Below are positions 51,401 through 58,320 of a stretch of DNA of 64,000 nucleotides, piece by piece; positions within the stretch are counted from its first letter, which is position 1, and each line of letters opens with the position of its first letter. Made by a program: the position numbers and the translations under genes. Origin of the DNA: Pseudomonas subflava (GTDB taxonomy: Bacteria > Pseudomonadota > Gammaproteobacteria > Pseudomonadales > Pseudomonadaceae); the NCBI RefSeq assembly GCF_023823685.1, contig NZ_JAMXBF010000006.1, forward strand, positions 124,001 to 188,000. Direction: 5' to 3'. The notes under the pieces were generated by a model. The model was not told the DNA's origin, searched no databases, and saw only the letters and a list, made by a program, of their open reading frames with translations.

Positions 51401-53663
51401 AGCGCTGGAGCTGATAGCCGCGCCGCAATGCCGTGCCATCTACGCCGACGAGATCCAGGTGGCGGCCAATGGCGAACCCCAGGCCGTGCTGCGACCGGAC
51501 TTCAACCTGGACCTGCTGCTGAGTTTCCCCGCCAGCATGGCGCGGCACTGGTTGTTCCGTCGCGATGTGTTCATCGAGGCCGGCGGGTTCGGCGCCGAGT
51601 ACGGCCAGGCGCTCGAGTTCGAACTGGTACTGCGGCTGATCGAGCAGGGCGGCCTGGAGGGGCTCGGGCACGTGTCCGAGCCATTGGTCATCAGCGCAGC
51701 GCTGCAGCTGGAAGACAACGCCGACGAGCGCAGGGCCATCGAGCGCCACCTGAACACGCGCGGCTATGCCGAGGCCAGTGTTGAGGCCCTACAACCCGGT
51801 CGCTACCGGCTGCGTTACGGCCACGCCGGGCAGCCCGGGGTTTCCATCGTGGTGCCGGCGCTGGCGCCATTGGCGAAATTGCAGCGCTGCGTGGAGAGCA
51901 TTCTGGAGAGCACGCTGGACGTGCCGTACGAGATCCTCCTGCTGGCCCGCGACAATCCGGACGAAGAACTCAACGCCTGGCTGCAGGGGCTGCGCGGATT
52001 GGGCGAGGCTAACCTGCGGATACTCGACCAGCGCACCGGGGATACCCTGGCGGCGGCGCAGAACTTTGCCGGGCGCGAGGCGCGCGGGGACTATCTGCTG
52101 TTCCTGGCGGCCGACACCGCCGTGGTGCAGGGCGATTGGCTGGCGGGGCTGCTCGATCATGCCCAGCGCCCGGAGGTCGGCCCGGTCGGCGCCAAGCTGC
52201 TGAGCCCCGAGGGCACCATTCGCCACGCCGGCCTGGTTCTCGGCCTGGAGGGCCCGGCCGCCTCGCCGTTCGTCGACGAGGCGCTGGATGCCGCCGGCTA
52301 CATGCACCGTCTGGAGGTGGATCAGAACTACAGCGCGGTCAGCAGTGATTGCCTGATGATCGCGCGGGCCACCTTCGAGCAGCTCGGCGGCTTCGAGGAA
52401 GCGGTCGAGGCTGCGCGCTGGACCGATGTCGACCTGTGCCTGAAGGCGCGCCAGGCCGGCTACATGACCCTGTGGACGCCTCATGTGGCCTTGATGAAGG
52501 AGGGCAAGCGCGAGTCGCTGTCGGTGGCGGAGCAGGACGCACTGTTCGCCCGCTGGCTGCCGGCGCTGGCTCAGGACCCGGCCTACAACCCGAATCTTTC
52601 CCTGCAAAAGCCGGGCGGCTTCAAGCTCACCGACCTGCAGCTGTCGTGGCGCCCGTTGATGGCGTGGCGTCCGCTGCCAGTGGTGCTGGCCCACCCGGCC
52701 GACCAGTTCGGCTGCGGCCACTATCGCGTCATGCAGCCGTTCAAAGCGCAGCAGGATGCGGGGTTGATCGACGGCGCGCTGTCGACGGGGCTGATGCACG
52801 TCACCGATCTGGAGCGCTATGACCCCGACGTCATCGTGCTGCAGCGCCAGATCGGCGACGCCCGGCTGGAGGCCATGCGCCGCATGAAGGCCTTCTCGCG
52901 GGCCTACAAGGTTTACGAGCTGGACGACTACCTGCCGAACCTGCCGATGAAGAGCAAGCACCGCGAGCACATGCCCAAGGACATTCTCAAGTCATTGCGC
53001 CGCGGCCTGGAGTTCGTCGATCGCTTCGTGGTGTCCACCCAGCCGCTGGCCGAGGCCTTCGCCGGCCTGCACTCGGACATTCGGGTGATCGAGAACCGTC
53101 TGCCGGTGCACTGGTGGAAGAATCTGGCTGATCATCGCGGCACCCAGCCGCGCGCGAAGCCGAGGGTCGGCTGGGCCGGCGGCTCCAGTCACACCGGCGA
53201 TCTGGAAATGATCGCCGACGTGATTCGCGAGCTGGCCGGCGAGGTGGACTGGATCTTCTTCGGCATGTGCCCCGAGTCGGTTCGCCCCTACATCAAGGAA
53301 TTCCATCGCGGCGTGCCCATTGATCAGTACCCGGCGGCGCTGGCGCGTCTGGATCTCGACCTGGCGCTGGCGCCGGTGGAGCAGAACCTGTTCAACGAGT
53401 GCAAGAGCAACCTGCGCTTGCTGGAGTACGGGGCCTGCGGCTTCCCGGTGATCTGCAGCGACATTCGTTGCTATCAGGACGGCCTACCGGTGACCCGGGT
53501 GAAGAACCGTTTCCGCGATTGGGTGGATGCCATCCGCATGCATCTGGCGGAGCCGGAGGCCACCGCGGCGGCAGGCGTGGCACTGCGCGAGGTGGTGCGG
53601 CGTGACTGGATGCTGGAGGGGGCGCACCTGGAAGACTGGCTGCGCGCCTGGTCCGGAAATTGA
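48483..53663 (+). CDS. Giant multi-module glycosyltransferase
   Basis: 1726 residues with no signal or membrane segment. Module 1 (about 7-240) is GT2 with SVPVYNEGAYILE and NASTDRTGD but LGGHD where a DxD metal motif is expected. Module 2 (about 298-530) is GT2 with VVMPVYNRERYVKEAIDSVL and WIDSDDRQAPG. Module 3 (about 589-830) is GT2 with VLTTFNRPQLLLDALSSL and YLDDDDIFLPEH. Module 4 (about 880-1110) is a degenerate GT2-like unit, and module 5 (about 1118-1390) is GT2-like with VSIVVPALAPLAKL and LAADTAVV. The C-terminus (about 1397-1726) is a GT4-like domain with HPADQFGCGHYRVMQPF and LLEYGACGFPVICSD. It is likely to assemble several sugars on flagellin. ATG at 48483; a GTG two codons earlier is possible. 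Confidence 0.9.
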   Translation: MHKIESRIVVSVPVYNEGAYILETLESLAAQTHSDFLVLVADNASTDRTGDICREFCARDPRFHYVRHEHNLGASANFRYCFDHTSSEFLMWLGGHDVLAPEFLAEAYARMLEDERVSLVYSHTQWIDDTGRILGQTNGGNYVFAEPLAPHERFLKVLHALDRCEAVNQLIRRSFIDLDFRPVVSADLAFLCHLAAHGPFARIEKPLYIRREIRKRDSTAMERMTGSKGIARYHLLAELFVHSITTHRAITPEHKLEVIGKVLNWLNKRFQLFSETAPMPEVMAPAASLASQAAQSPAPFFSVVMPVYNRERYVKEAIDSVLAQSDADFELIVVDDGSTDRSLEIIGKIEDPRLRLFRNQHAGGAVARNTGIEAARGEFIVWIDSDDRQAPGALAALRQTMQASPDADIYYGDLEIFDDTRPGKLWHTHYPDFHGEALLPRLMRGNCLPNPGTAVRRSLYQRYGGYDVNFVRCHDFQMWTRLADSARFKKVETVLCHWRQHGESLSSAKTRAFEAKVAQDMVDRYPPSRLFPDLRDDSEGQGTALWRVSQIHQGLGEPGQALRAAYRALALGVGDQERIKELERLSGSRYEPFFSVVLTTFNRPQLLLDALSSLEKQQFRDFEAILVNDHGEEVEPLLARFPYRITYVRQGRNQGPAAARNAAHRLARGRYVVYLDDDDIFLPEHLQTLADALQEHPGEVVYSDALFVAERIDNGVRHSLKEERRYPHDLYSRERLFVDNYIPVNTFAWPRAVASEVGEFDETLSGLEDWDFLLRLAARLPFHHLQRETVQVRMRVGDAAPDRRSQQAFKDYPALYRELYSRHSDLDDAQVKRQRAAKLKQLGQTPSVSPGELVRAWLAARRPNPVQQRLIDQYLENNQNGPRIGVVILDLLGDADAITRTLGSLQEEQQGYRNLQVRALTVGDFAEDSALLVKIERDGYIEALNLAVAGMDSDWCVLVRAGECFTASGLLIAALELIAAPQCRAIYADEIQVAANGEPQAVLRPDFNLDLLLSFPASMARHWLFRRDVFIEAGGFGAEYGQALEFELVLRLIEQGGLEGLGHVSEPLVISAALQLEDNADERRAIERHLNTRGYAEASVEALQPGRYRLRYGHAGQPGVSIVVPALAPLAKLQRCVESILESTLDVPYEILLLARDNPDEELNAWLQGLRGLGEANLRILDQRTGDTLAAAQNFAGREARGDYLLFLAADTAVVQGDWLAGLLDHAQRPEVGPVGAKLLSPEGTIRHAGLVLGLEGPAASPFVDEALDAAGYMHRLEVDQNYSAVSSDCLMIARATFEQLGGFEEAVEAARWTDVDLCLKARQAGYMTLWTPHVALMKEGKRESLSVAEQDALFARWLPALAQDPAYNPNLSLQKPGGFKLTDLQLSWRPLMAWRPLPVVLAHPADQFGCGHYRVMQPFKAQQDAGLIDGALSTGLMHVTDLERYDPDVIVLQRQIGDARLEAMRRMKAFSRAYKVYELDDYLPNLPMKSKHREHMPKDILKSLRRGLEFVDRFVVSTQPLAEAFAGLHSDIRVIENRLPVHWWKNLADHRGTQPRAKPRVGWAGGSSHTGDLEMIADVIRELAGEVDWIFFGMCPESVRPYIKEFHRGVPIDQYPAALARLDLDLALAPVEQNLFNECKSNLRLLEYGACGFPVICSDIRCYQDGLPVTRVKNRFRDWVDAIRMHLAEPEATAAAGVALREVVRRDWMLEGAHLEDWLRAWSGN

Positions 53664-53688
53664 CGCCAAAAAAGTTTAGGTGAGGCCT

Positions 53689-53715
53689 TAAAGTTTCCTG
53701 GGGGAGCGCCGATAC
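53689..53715 (+). promoter_or_regulatory. FliA (sigma-28) promoter P1 of fliC
   Basis: TAAA, 15 nt spacer, GCCGATAC: seven of eight -10 bases match GCCGATAA. It begins 26 nt after the glycosyltransferase stop and 219 nt before the fliC ATG. Confidence 0.8.
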
Positions 53716-53783
53716 GCCCTTCGAGCGAGCAGCACATCGGCAATATCGCCGACCAGCCGCTCAAAAAAACTCTGGATAGACCC

Positions 53784-53810
53784 TAAAGCTTCCCGCAAAG
53801 GGGTCGATAT
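53784..53810 (+). promoter_or_regulatory. FliA (sigma-28) promoter P2 of fliC
   Basis: TAAA, 15 nt spacer, GTCGATAT: six of eight -10 matches, 98 nt before fliC. The -35 flank (TAAAGCTTCC) copies that of P1 (TAAAGTTTCC). Confidence 0.7.
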
Positions 53811-53907
53811 AAAGGACGAATGCGAACTCAAATGGTTGCCTGAGCATTGCAGGCCAGAGTCGCAAGCCCAGGCAAACTGAAGTTAGGTCCTACGGAGGAC
53901 AATCACC

Positions 53908-55098
53908 ATGGCTTTGACCGTCAATACTAACGTTGCGTCGCTCAACACCCAGCGCAACCTGAACACCTCTTCCCGTTCTCTGGATGTTTCGCTGCAGCGC
54001 CTGTCCACCGGTTCGCGCATCAACAGCGCCAAGGACGACGCCGCCGGCCTGCAGATCGCCAACCGTCTGACCAGCCAGGTCAACGGCCTGAACATCGCAG
54101 TCAAGAACTCCAACGACGGCATCTCCATGGCTCAGACCGCTGAAGGTGCCCTGCAGCAGTCCACCAGCATCCTGCAGCGTATGCGTGATCTGGCCCTGCA
54201 GTCCGCCAACGGTTCCAACAGCGAAGACGAGCGTACCGCTCTGAACTCGGAAGTGACCGAGCTGAAGAAAGAACTGGACCGTATCTCCAACACCACCAGC
54301 TTCGGTGGCAAGAAGCTGCTGGACGGTACTTTCGGCAGCACCACTTTCCAGGTCGGCAGCGCCGCGAACGAGTCCATCACCGTCAAGATCGACGAGATGA
54401 GCACCGAGTCGATGGAAGCTACCTTCACTTCGGGCTCCATCTCGGCCTCTGACGTGGCCGCCGGCGATGCCACTGCTTCGGGTGCGATTGCCGTATCCTT
54501 CACCATGGCTGATGGCACTGCCAAGACCTTCAGCACCACCTTCGCCAGCGGTGCTTCCGTTGACGAGCAGGTGGCTGCCCTGGCCGCGACCATCAACGAT
54601 GCCAACATCGGTGTGGGTGCGTACATCAACGAAGACGGCGACATCGACCTGGTGTCCGCACTGGGTTCCGGTAGCGCTGCTGGCGAGATCGAGTCCTTCT
54701 CATTCGGTTCGGGTGCAAGCGTTGATGCCGCCGAAACTGCGGCTACCGACAACGACATCAGCCTGACTTCGGTGACTGACGACAACACTGTCGAAGACAT
54801 CGATATCACCGACGTGCTCGGTTCGCAGAAGGCGGTGGTGATCATCGACCAGGCGATCCAGAAGATCGACTCGCAGCGTGCCGACCTCGGTGCCGTGCAG
54901 AACCGCTTCGAGAACACCATCGGTAACCTGCAGAACATCGCAGAGAACGTATCGGCCGCTCGCGGTCGAATCCAGGACACGGACTTCGCCGCCGAAACTG
55001 CTAATCTGACCAAAAACCAGATTCTGCAACAGGCCGGTACTTCGATCCTGGCCCAGGCCAACCAGCTTCCGCAGGCTGTACTCAGCCTGCTGGGATAA
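53908..55098 (+). CDS. fliC: Flagellin
   Basis: 396 residues, short for a pseudomonad flagellin. The N-terminal D0/D1 part (1 to about 145) starts [18 protein letters not shown] and has [20 protein letters not shown]. The C-terminal part (from about 300) has [20 protein letters not shown] and ends [11 protein letters not shown]. The middle (about 150-300) is acidic and rich in Ser, Thr, Ala and Gly, with no Cys, and would be the exposed D2/D3 region and likely O-glycosylation target. GGAGG precedes the ATG. It follows the sugar island and two FliA promoters. Confidence 0.97.
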   Translation: MALTVNTNVASLNTQRNLNTSSRSLDVSLQRLSTGSRINSAKDDAAGLQIANRLTSQVNGLNIAVKNSNDGISMAQTAEGALQQSTSILQRMRDLALQSANGSNSEDERTALNSEVTELKKELDRISNTTSFGGKKLLDGTFGSTTFQVGSAANESITVKIDEMSTESMEATFTSGSISASDVAAGDATASGAIAVSFTMADGTAKTFSTTFASGASVDEQVAALAATINDANIGVGAYINEDGDIDLVSALGSGSAAGEIESFSFGSGASVDAAETAATDNDISLTSVTDDNTVEDIDITDVLGSQKAVVIIDQAIQKIDSQRADLGAVQNRFENTIGNLQNIAENVSAARGRIQDTDFAAETANLTKNQILQQAGTSILAQANQLPQAVLSLLG

Positions 55099-55115
55099 CA
55101 AGGTCCGGGTGAACG

Positions 55116-55148
55116 AATGGGGGGAAAGGCGACTTTCCCCCCATTTCC
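55116..55148 (+). terminator. Terminator after fliC
   Basis: AATGGGGGGAAAG-GCGA-CTTTCCCCCCATT followed by TCCTC. Very strong 13-bp stem with a weak T tail; expected after a highly expressed flagellin gene and probably leaky toward flaG. Confidence 0.7.
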
Positions 55149-55164
55149 TCGTTGAGGAGGCTTT

Positions 55165-55542
55165 ATGGACATCAATTCGATCAAAGACTGGGCGAAGCCG
55201 ATTCAGACTGCCGCCCAAACGTCCGCCGCATCTGCAAACAAGGTGGGGACAGCCTCCGCTCCCAATTCCCTAGCGGGGAGCGATCAGGAACAGCAGGCTG
55301 GCACGGCTGCTTCCGCTTCTCGCCAAGATATCGAGACCGCCGTCGGTAACATCCAGGAGTTCGTTCAGTCGGTGAAGCGCAATCTCAGCTTCTCCCTGGA
55401 TGAAAGTACCGAGCGTGTTGTGGTCAAAGTAACTGACGCCGTTTCCGGGGAAGTGATCCGCCAGATCCCTTCGGAGGAAGCGCTCAAGCTGGCCGAGAGT
55501 CTTTCCGAAGCACGCAGTCTGCTGTTTACGGCTCAGGTTTAG
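55165..55542 (+). CDS. flaG: FlaG family protein
   Basis: 125 residues. The first 60 are low-complexity Ala/Ser/Gln. The C-terminal domain is the conserved FlaG unit: NIQEFVQSVKRNLSFSLDES, RVVVKVTDAVSGEVIRQIPS and EEALKLAESLSEARSLLFTA. FlaG affects filament length and stability in several bacteria; mechanism unclear. It sits between fliC and fliD, 66 bp after fliC, behind GAGGAGG. Confidence 0.93.
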   Translation: MDINSIKDWAKPIQTAAQTSAASANKVGTASAPNSLAGSDQEQQAGTAASASRQDIETAVGNIQEFVQSVKRNLSFSLDESTERVVVKVTDAVSGEVIRQIPSEEALKLAESLSEARSLLFTAQV

Positions 55543-55614
55543 CTGCCGGCACGCTTCTTGAAGAGCGTTCTTCCATGAAGCGAGAAACGTCGACTTTCTG
55601 ACGAGGTTAACGAA

Positions 55615-56988
55615 ATGGCAGGTATCACTGGACTGGGTTCGGGGATGAAGATCGATGAGATCGTCACCGCACTCGTGAACGCAGAAAAGGCGCCGAAGGC
55701 CGCTCAGCTCGCTCGGCTGGAAAAGGCAACTACGGCGAAGATCTCATCGTTGGGATCTTTAAAAAGCTCCTTGAGTGACTTCCAGACTGCGCTCAAGGAC
55801 CTCAACGATGCCAAGCTCTTCAACACTCGTACTGCCACCTCCTCGGATACGGCTCGCCTGACGGCGAAGGCCGGAGAGAATGCACTGGCCGGTAAATACT
55901 CTATTGAAGTTCTCTCGCTGGCCAAGTCCAGCAAGATCGCTTCCGGCTCGGTTGCCGGTACCTCGACTGCCGCCTTTGCCAATGGCGGCAAGCTGACCAT
56001 TGGCCAGGGCAGCGATTCGTACAGTATCGATGTTGCAGACGGCGCTTCGCTGAAGGACGTCCGCGATGCCATCAATACGCAGCTGAAGGACAAGGGCGTT
56101 ACTGCCAACATCGTTACCGATCCGGTAGCCAAGACGTCTCAGCTGGTACTTTCTTCGTCGAAGACGGGGGCGGGTAACGACCTTACTCTGGCCGTGGATG
56201 ATCCGAGCAGTGATCTGCAGGCATTGGTAACCGGCATGCCTGCTGCTCTCAGCACTTCGGCAAACGCCAAGTTCAAAATCGACGGCCTGGAAGTGCAAAG
56301 CGCTACCAACGAGGTCAGCGATGTCATTGAGGGCGTGACCTTCAACTTGCTGAGCGCTGAAGAAGGTAAAACTGCCACACTGACCGTCGGTGACAACACC
56401 AGCGCGGTGAAGACCAACCTGCAGAAGTTCGTCGACTCCTATAACAAGCTCATCTCTACTACTACCTCGCTGACCAGTGTCGTGGCGGTGGAAGGTTCCG
56501 AGCCGGTGACAGGTAATCTGGTGGGCGACGCCACCGTGCGCAGTCTGCTCAGCGGTATCCGTAGCGAGTTGGTCACTCCCGGCTCTAGCGATTTCCGCGC
56601 CCTGAGCGATCTCGGGATCACTACCGACAAGAGTGGCAAACTGGTCATCGACAACACCAAATTGGACAAGGTGCTTGCCGAGAATTATGACCAGGTCGGA
56701 GAGTTCCTCACGGGTGACACGGGCCTTCTGAACCGACTCAACGAGACAGTCAGCGGGTACTCGAAGAGCGGCGGTATTCTTGAGCAGCGCATATCTGCCC
56801 AGCAGAAGACCCTTAAAGACGTGGACGAGCAGCGCGAAGCTCTCGACCTGCGTATTGCCAAGGTGCAGGACCGTCTCTACGCCCAGTACAACGCAATGGA
56901 TGCCTTGATCGGGCAGCTGAGTTCAACCAGCGACTCGCTCGCCTCGGCCTTGTCCAGTCTCCCCGGCGTCGTGAGGAATGAGCGCTAA
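55615..56988 (+). CDS. fliD: Flagellar filament cap protein FliD (HAP2)
   Basis: 457 residues. The N-terminal export/cap helix ITGLGSGMKIDEIVTALVNA and KAPKAAQLARLEKATTAKIS, the FliD core GVTFNLLSAEEGKTATLTVG and the C-terminal coiled-coil ISAQQKTLKDVDEQREALDL with LYAQYNAMDALIGQLSSTSD are all in place. It caps the filament and guides flagellin folding. It is 72 bp after flaG; no good RpoN site is visible there. Confidence 0.95.
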   Translation: MAGITGLGSGMKIDEIVTALVNAEKAPKAAQLARLEKATTAKISSLGSLKSSLSDFQTALKDLNDAKLFNTRTATSSDTARLTAKAGENALAGKYSIEVLSLAKSSKIASGSVAGTSTAAFANGGKLTIGQGSDSYSIDVADGASLKDVRDAINTQLKDKGVTANIVTDPVAKTSQLVLSSSKTGAGNDLTLAVDDPSSDLQALVTGMPAALSTSANAKFKIDGLEVQSATNEVSDVIEGVTFNLLSAEEGKTATLTVGDNTSAVKTNLQKFVDSYNKLISTTTSLTSVVAVEGSEPVTGNLVGDATVRSLLSGIRSELVTPGSSDFRALSDLGITTDKSGKLVIDNTKLDKVLAENYDQVGEFLTGDTGLLNRLNETVSGYSKSGGILEQRISAQQKTLKDVDEQREALDLRIAKVQDRLYAQYNAMDALIGQLSSTSDSLASALSSLPGVVRNER

Positions 56989-56991
56989 GCC

Positions 56992-57375
56992 ATGAAAAAG
57001 CCCATCGATACATACAAGCAGGTCAAGACCAGCCAGGAAGTCAGCCGTTATCGTGCGGTACAGATGCTTCTCGAAGGCGCCCTGGAGCGTGTGGCCATTG
57101 CCCGTCTCGCGCAGCAGCAGGGCGACCCCGAGAGCAAGGGCGTTGCGGTAGGGACTACCCTGAGCATCATCAGCATCCTGCAGGCCAGCCTCGACAAGCA
57201 GCAGGGCGGCGCCATCGCCGACAACCTCGACAGCCTCTACGAGTATATGACCCGCAGGCTGGCACACGTGCCCCTGGATTCCACCACCGAGAGCCTGGAC
57301 GAGGTCGAGACGCTGCTGCGTCAGATCAAGGAAGGCTGGGATGGAATTGGCGACGACGAGGCCGCTTCGCACTAA
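56992..57375 (+). CDS. fliS: Flagellin chaperone FliS (first copy)
   Basis: 127 residues, four-helix-bundle chaperone that binds the flagellin C-terminus. It starts [20 protein letters not shown] and has [38 protein letters not shown] and [12 protein letters not shown]. It begins 3 bp after the fliD stop. It differs from the second copy in having an atypical N-terminal region (VSRYRAVQ in place of a PHRLIQ motif). Confidence 0.92.
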   Translation: MKKPIDTYKQVKTSQEVSRYRAVQMLLEGALERVAIARLAQQQGDPESKGVAVGTTLSIISILQASLDKQQGGAIADNLDSLYEYMTRRLAHVPLDSTTESLDEVETLLRQIKEGWDGIGDDEAASH

Positions 57376-57399
57376 AGTTTTTCCACCTGCCGTCGATAC
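57373..57399 (+). promoter_or_regulatory. FliA (sigma-28) promoter of the second fliS
   Basis: TAAA (overlapping the first fliS stop codon), 15 nt spacer, GTCGATAC. It lies 31 nt before the second fliS ATG and gives separate late control of the second copy and fliT. Confidence 0.65.
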
Positions 57400-57430
57400 T
57401 TAAGGTATCAACGAACAGGTGGAGCCTTCC

Positions 57431-57817
57431 ATGTACTCATCGTCCGCCCTCAAGCAGTACCAACAGGTCAACACGACTTCCCAGGTGTCGGATGCCAGCC
57501 CACACCGGCTGATTCAGATGCTCATGGAAGGCGGCCTCACTCGCATCGCCCAGGCCCGTGGTGCACTGACCCGTGGCCAGCTCTCTCTCAAGGGCGAGCT
57601 GATCGGCAAGTCGATTGCCATCGTCGGCGGCTTGCGCGAAAGTCTCAATTTCCAGCAGGGCGGCGATGTCGCCGCCAATCTGGATCGCCTCTACGAATAC
57701 ATGATCTCCCGTCTCGTCGAGGCCAACGTCAAGAATGCGGAAGCCCCCTTGCTCGAAGTGGCCGATCTGCTGCGTAATGTAAAAGAGGGCTGGGACGCGA
57801 TCGCGCCTGCCGCATGA
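57431..57817 (+). CDS. fliS: Flagellin chaperone FliS (second copy)
   Basis: 128 residues. This is the canonical form: ALKQYQQVNTTSQVSDASPH, PHRLIQMLMEGGLTRIAQAR, QGGDVAANLDRLYEYMISRL and LLRNVKEGWDAI. The ATG at 57431 follows GGTGGAG at proper spacing, so an in-frame GTG four codons earlier is rejected. The two FliS copies share perhaps a third to half of their residues by eye. A tandem fliS pair is known in pseudomonads; roles may be split between flagellin and other clients. Confidence 0.93.
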   Translation: MYSSSALKQYQQVNTTSQVSDASPHRLIQMLMEGGLTRIAQARGALTRGQLSLKGELIGKSIAIVGGLRESLNFQQGGDVAANLDRLYEYMISRLVEANVKNAEAPLLEVADLLRNVKEGWDAIAPAA

Positions 57818-57828
57818 GGGAACACACC

Positions 57829-58125
57829 ATGAATGCATCCGTTCAACGTCTGGAAGCCACCGGCGACGCGCTGCGCAAGGCGCTGGCCAACGGCGAGTGG
57901 TCCATGGTCGCCGAGCTGGATCAGCAGTGCCGTCAAGCCGTTGAAGAGGCCATGGTGGAGCCGCTGCGCGATGAAGCGGTGCTGCGCGAGCGGATGGAAG
58001 ATCTGCTGGGCCTGTACCGTCAGCTGGTGGAAGCCTGTCGCAGTGAACAGGAGCGTCTCGCCGGCGAACTGGTACAGCTGAACCAGTCTCGACAGGGTGC
58101 CAAGGTCTACCAGTTGTTCGGTTGA
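57829..58125 (+). CDS. fliT: FliT-like flagellar chaperone
   Basis: 98 residues, all helical, starting MNASVQRLEATGDALRKALA, with a C-terminal EACRSEQERLAGELVQLNQ helix. Size, composition and position right after fliS match FliT, the FliD chaperone. It lies 11 bp after fliS. Sequence similarity in this family is low, so the name rests partly on context. Confidence 0.75.
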   Translation: MNASVQRLEATGDALRKALANGEWSMVAELDQQCRQAVEEAMVEPLRDEAVLRERMEDLLGLYRQLVEACRSEQERLAGELVQLNQSRQGAKVYQLFG

Positions 58126-58135
58126 GAAACCGAAG

Positions 58136-58165
58136 AAAAAGCCTCCGAACCGGGGGCTTTTTTTT
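58136..58165 (+). terminator. Terminator after fliT
   Basis: AGCCTCC-GAACC-GGGGGCT (one G-T pair) with AAAAA before and TTTTTTT after. Closes the fliC-fliT region before fleQ. Confidence 0.8.
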
Positions 58166-58213
58166 AACTTCAACATGGCCATTGAACCCAAGAGAGAAAA
58201 TCACGTCATAAAA

Positions 58214-58242
58214 TTGACTCTTGCCTTGATTTTGACTTTACT
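58214..58242 (+). promoter_or_regulatory. Candidate sigma-70 promoter of fleQ
   Basis: TTGACT, 17-nt spacer, TTTACT, in a notably AT-rich patch 79 nt before the fleQ ATG. In P. aeruginosa fleQ is known to be read from a sigma-70 promoter repressed by Vfr. The hexamers are visible; use is inferred. Confidence 0.55.
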
Positions 58243-58320
58243 AATGGCCAATTGCCGTTGTCGCTTGGAATTCTGCTTGGCGACTTTCATCCCTCAGTCC
58301 GCGAGCCAGACCAGAACAAG

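Noticed and set aside
55547..55562. CGGCACGCTTCTTGAA, an RpoN-like sequence before fliD
   Set aside because: The -12 box has TTGA in place of TTGC, losing the nearly invariant C. fliD may be read through from fliC-flaG.
58252..58320. Longer FleQ start at 58252
   Set aside because: The extension is not part of FleQ, and known FleQ begins at [13 protein letters not shown] (58321). The DNA here is leader sequence downstream of the candidate promoter.
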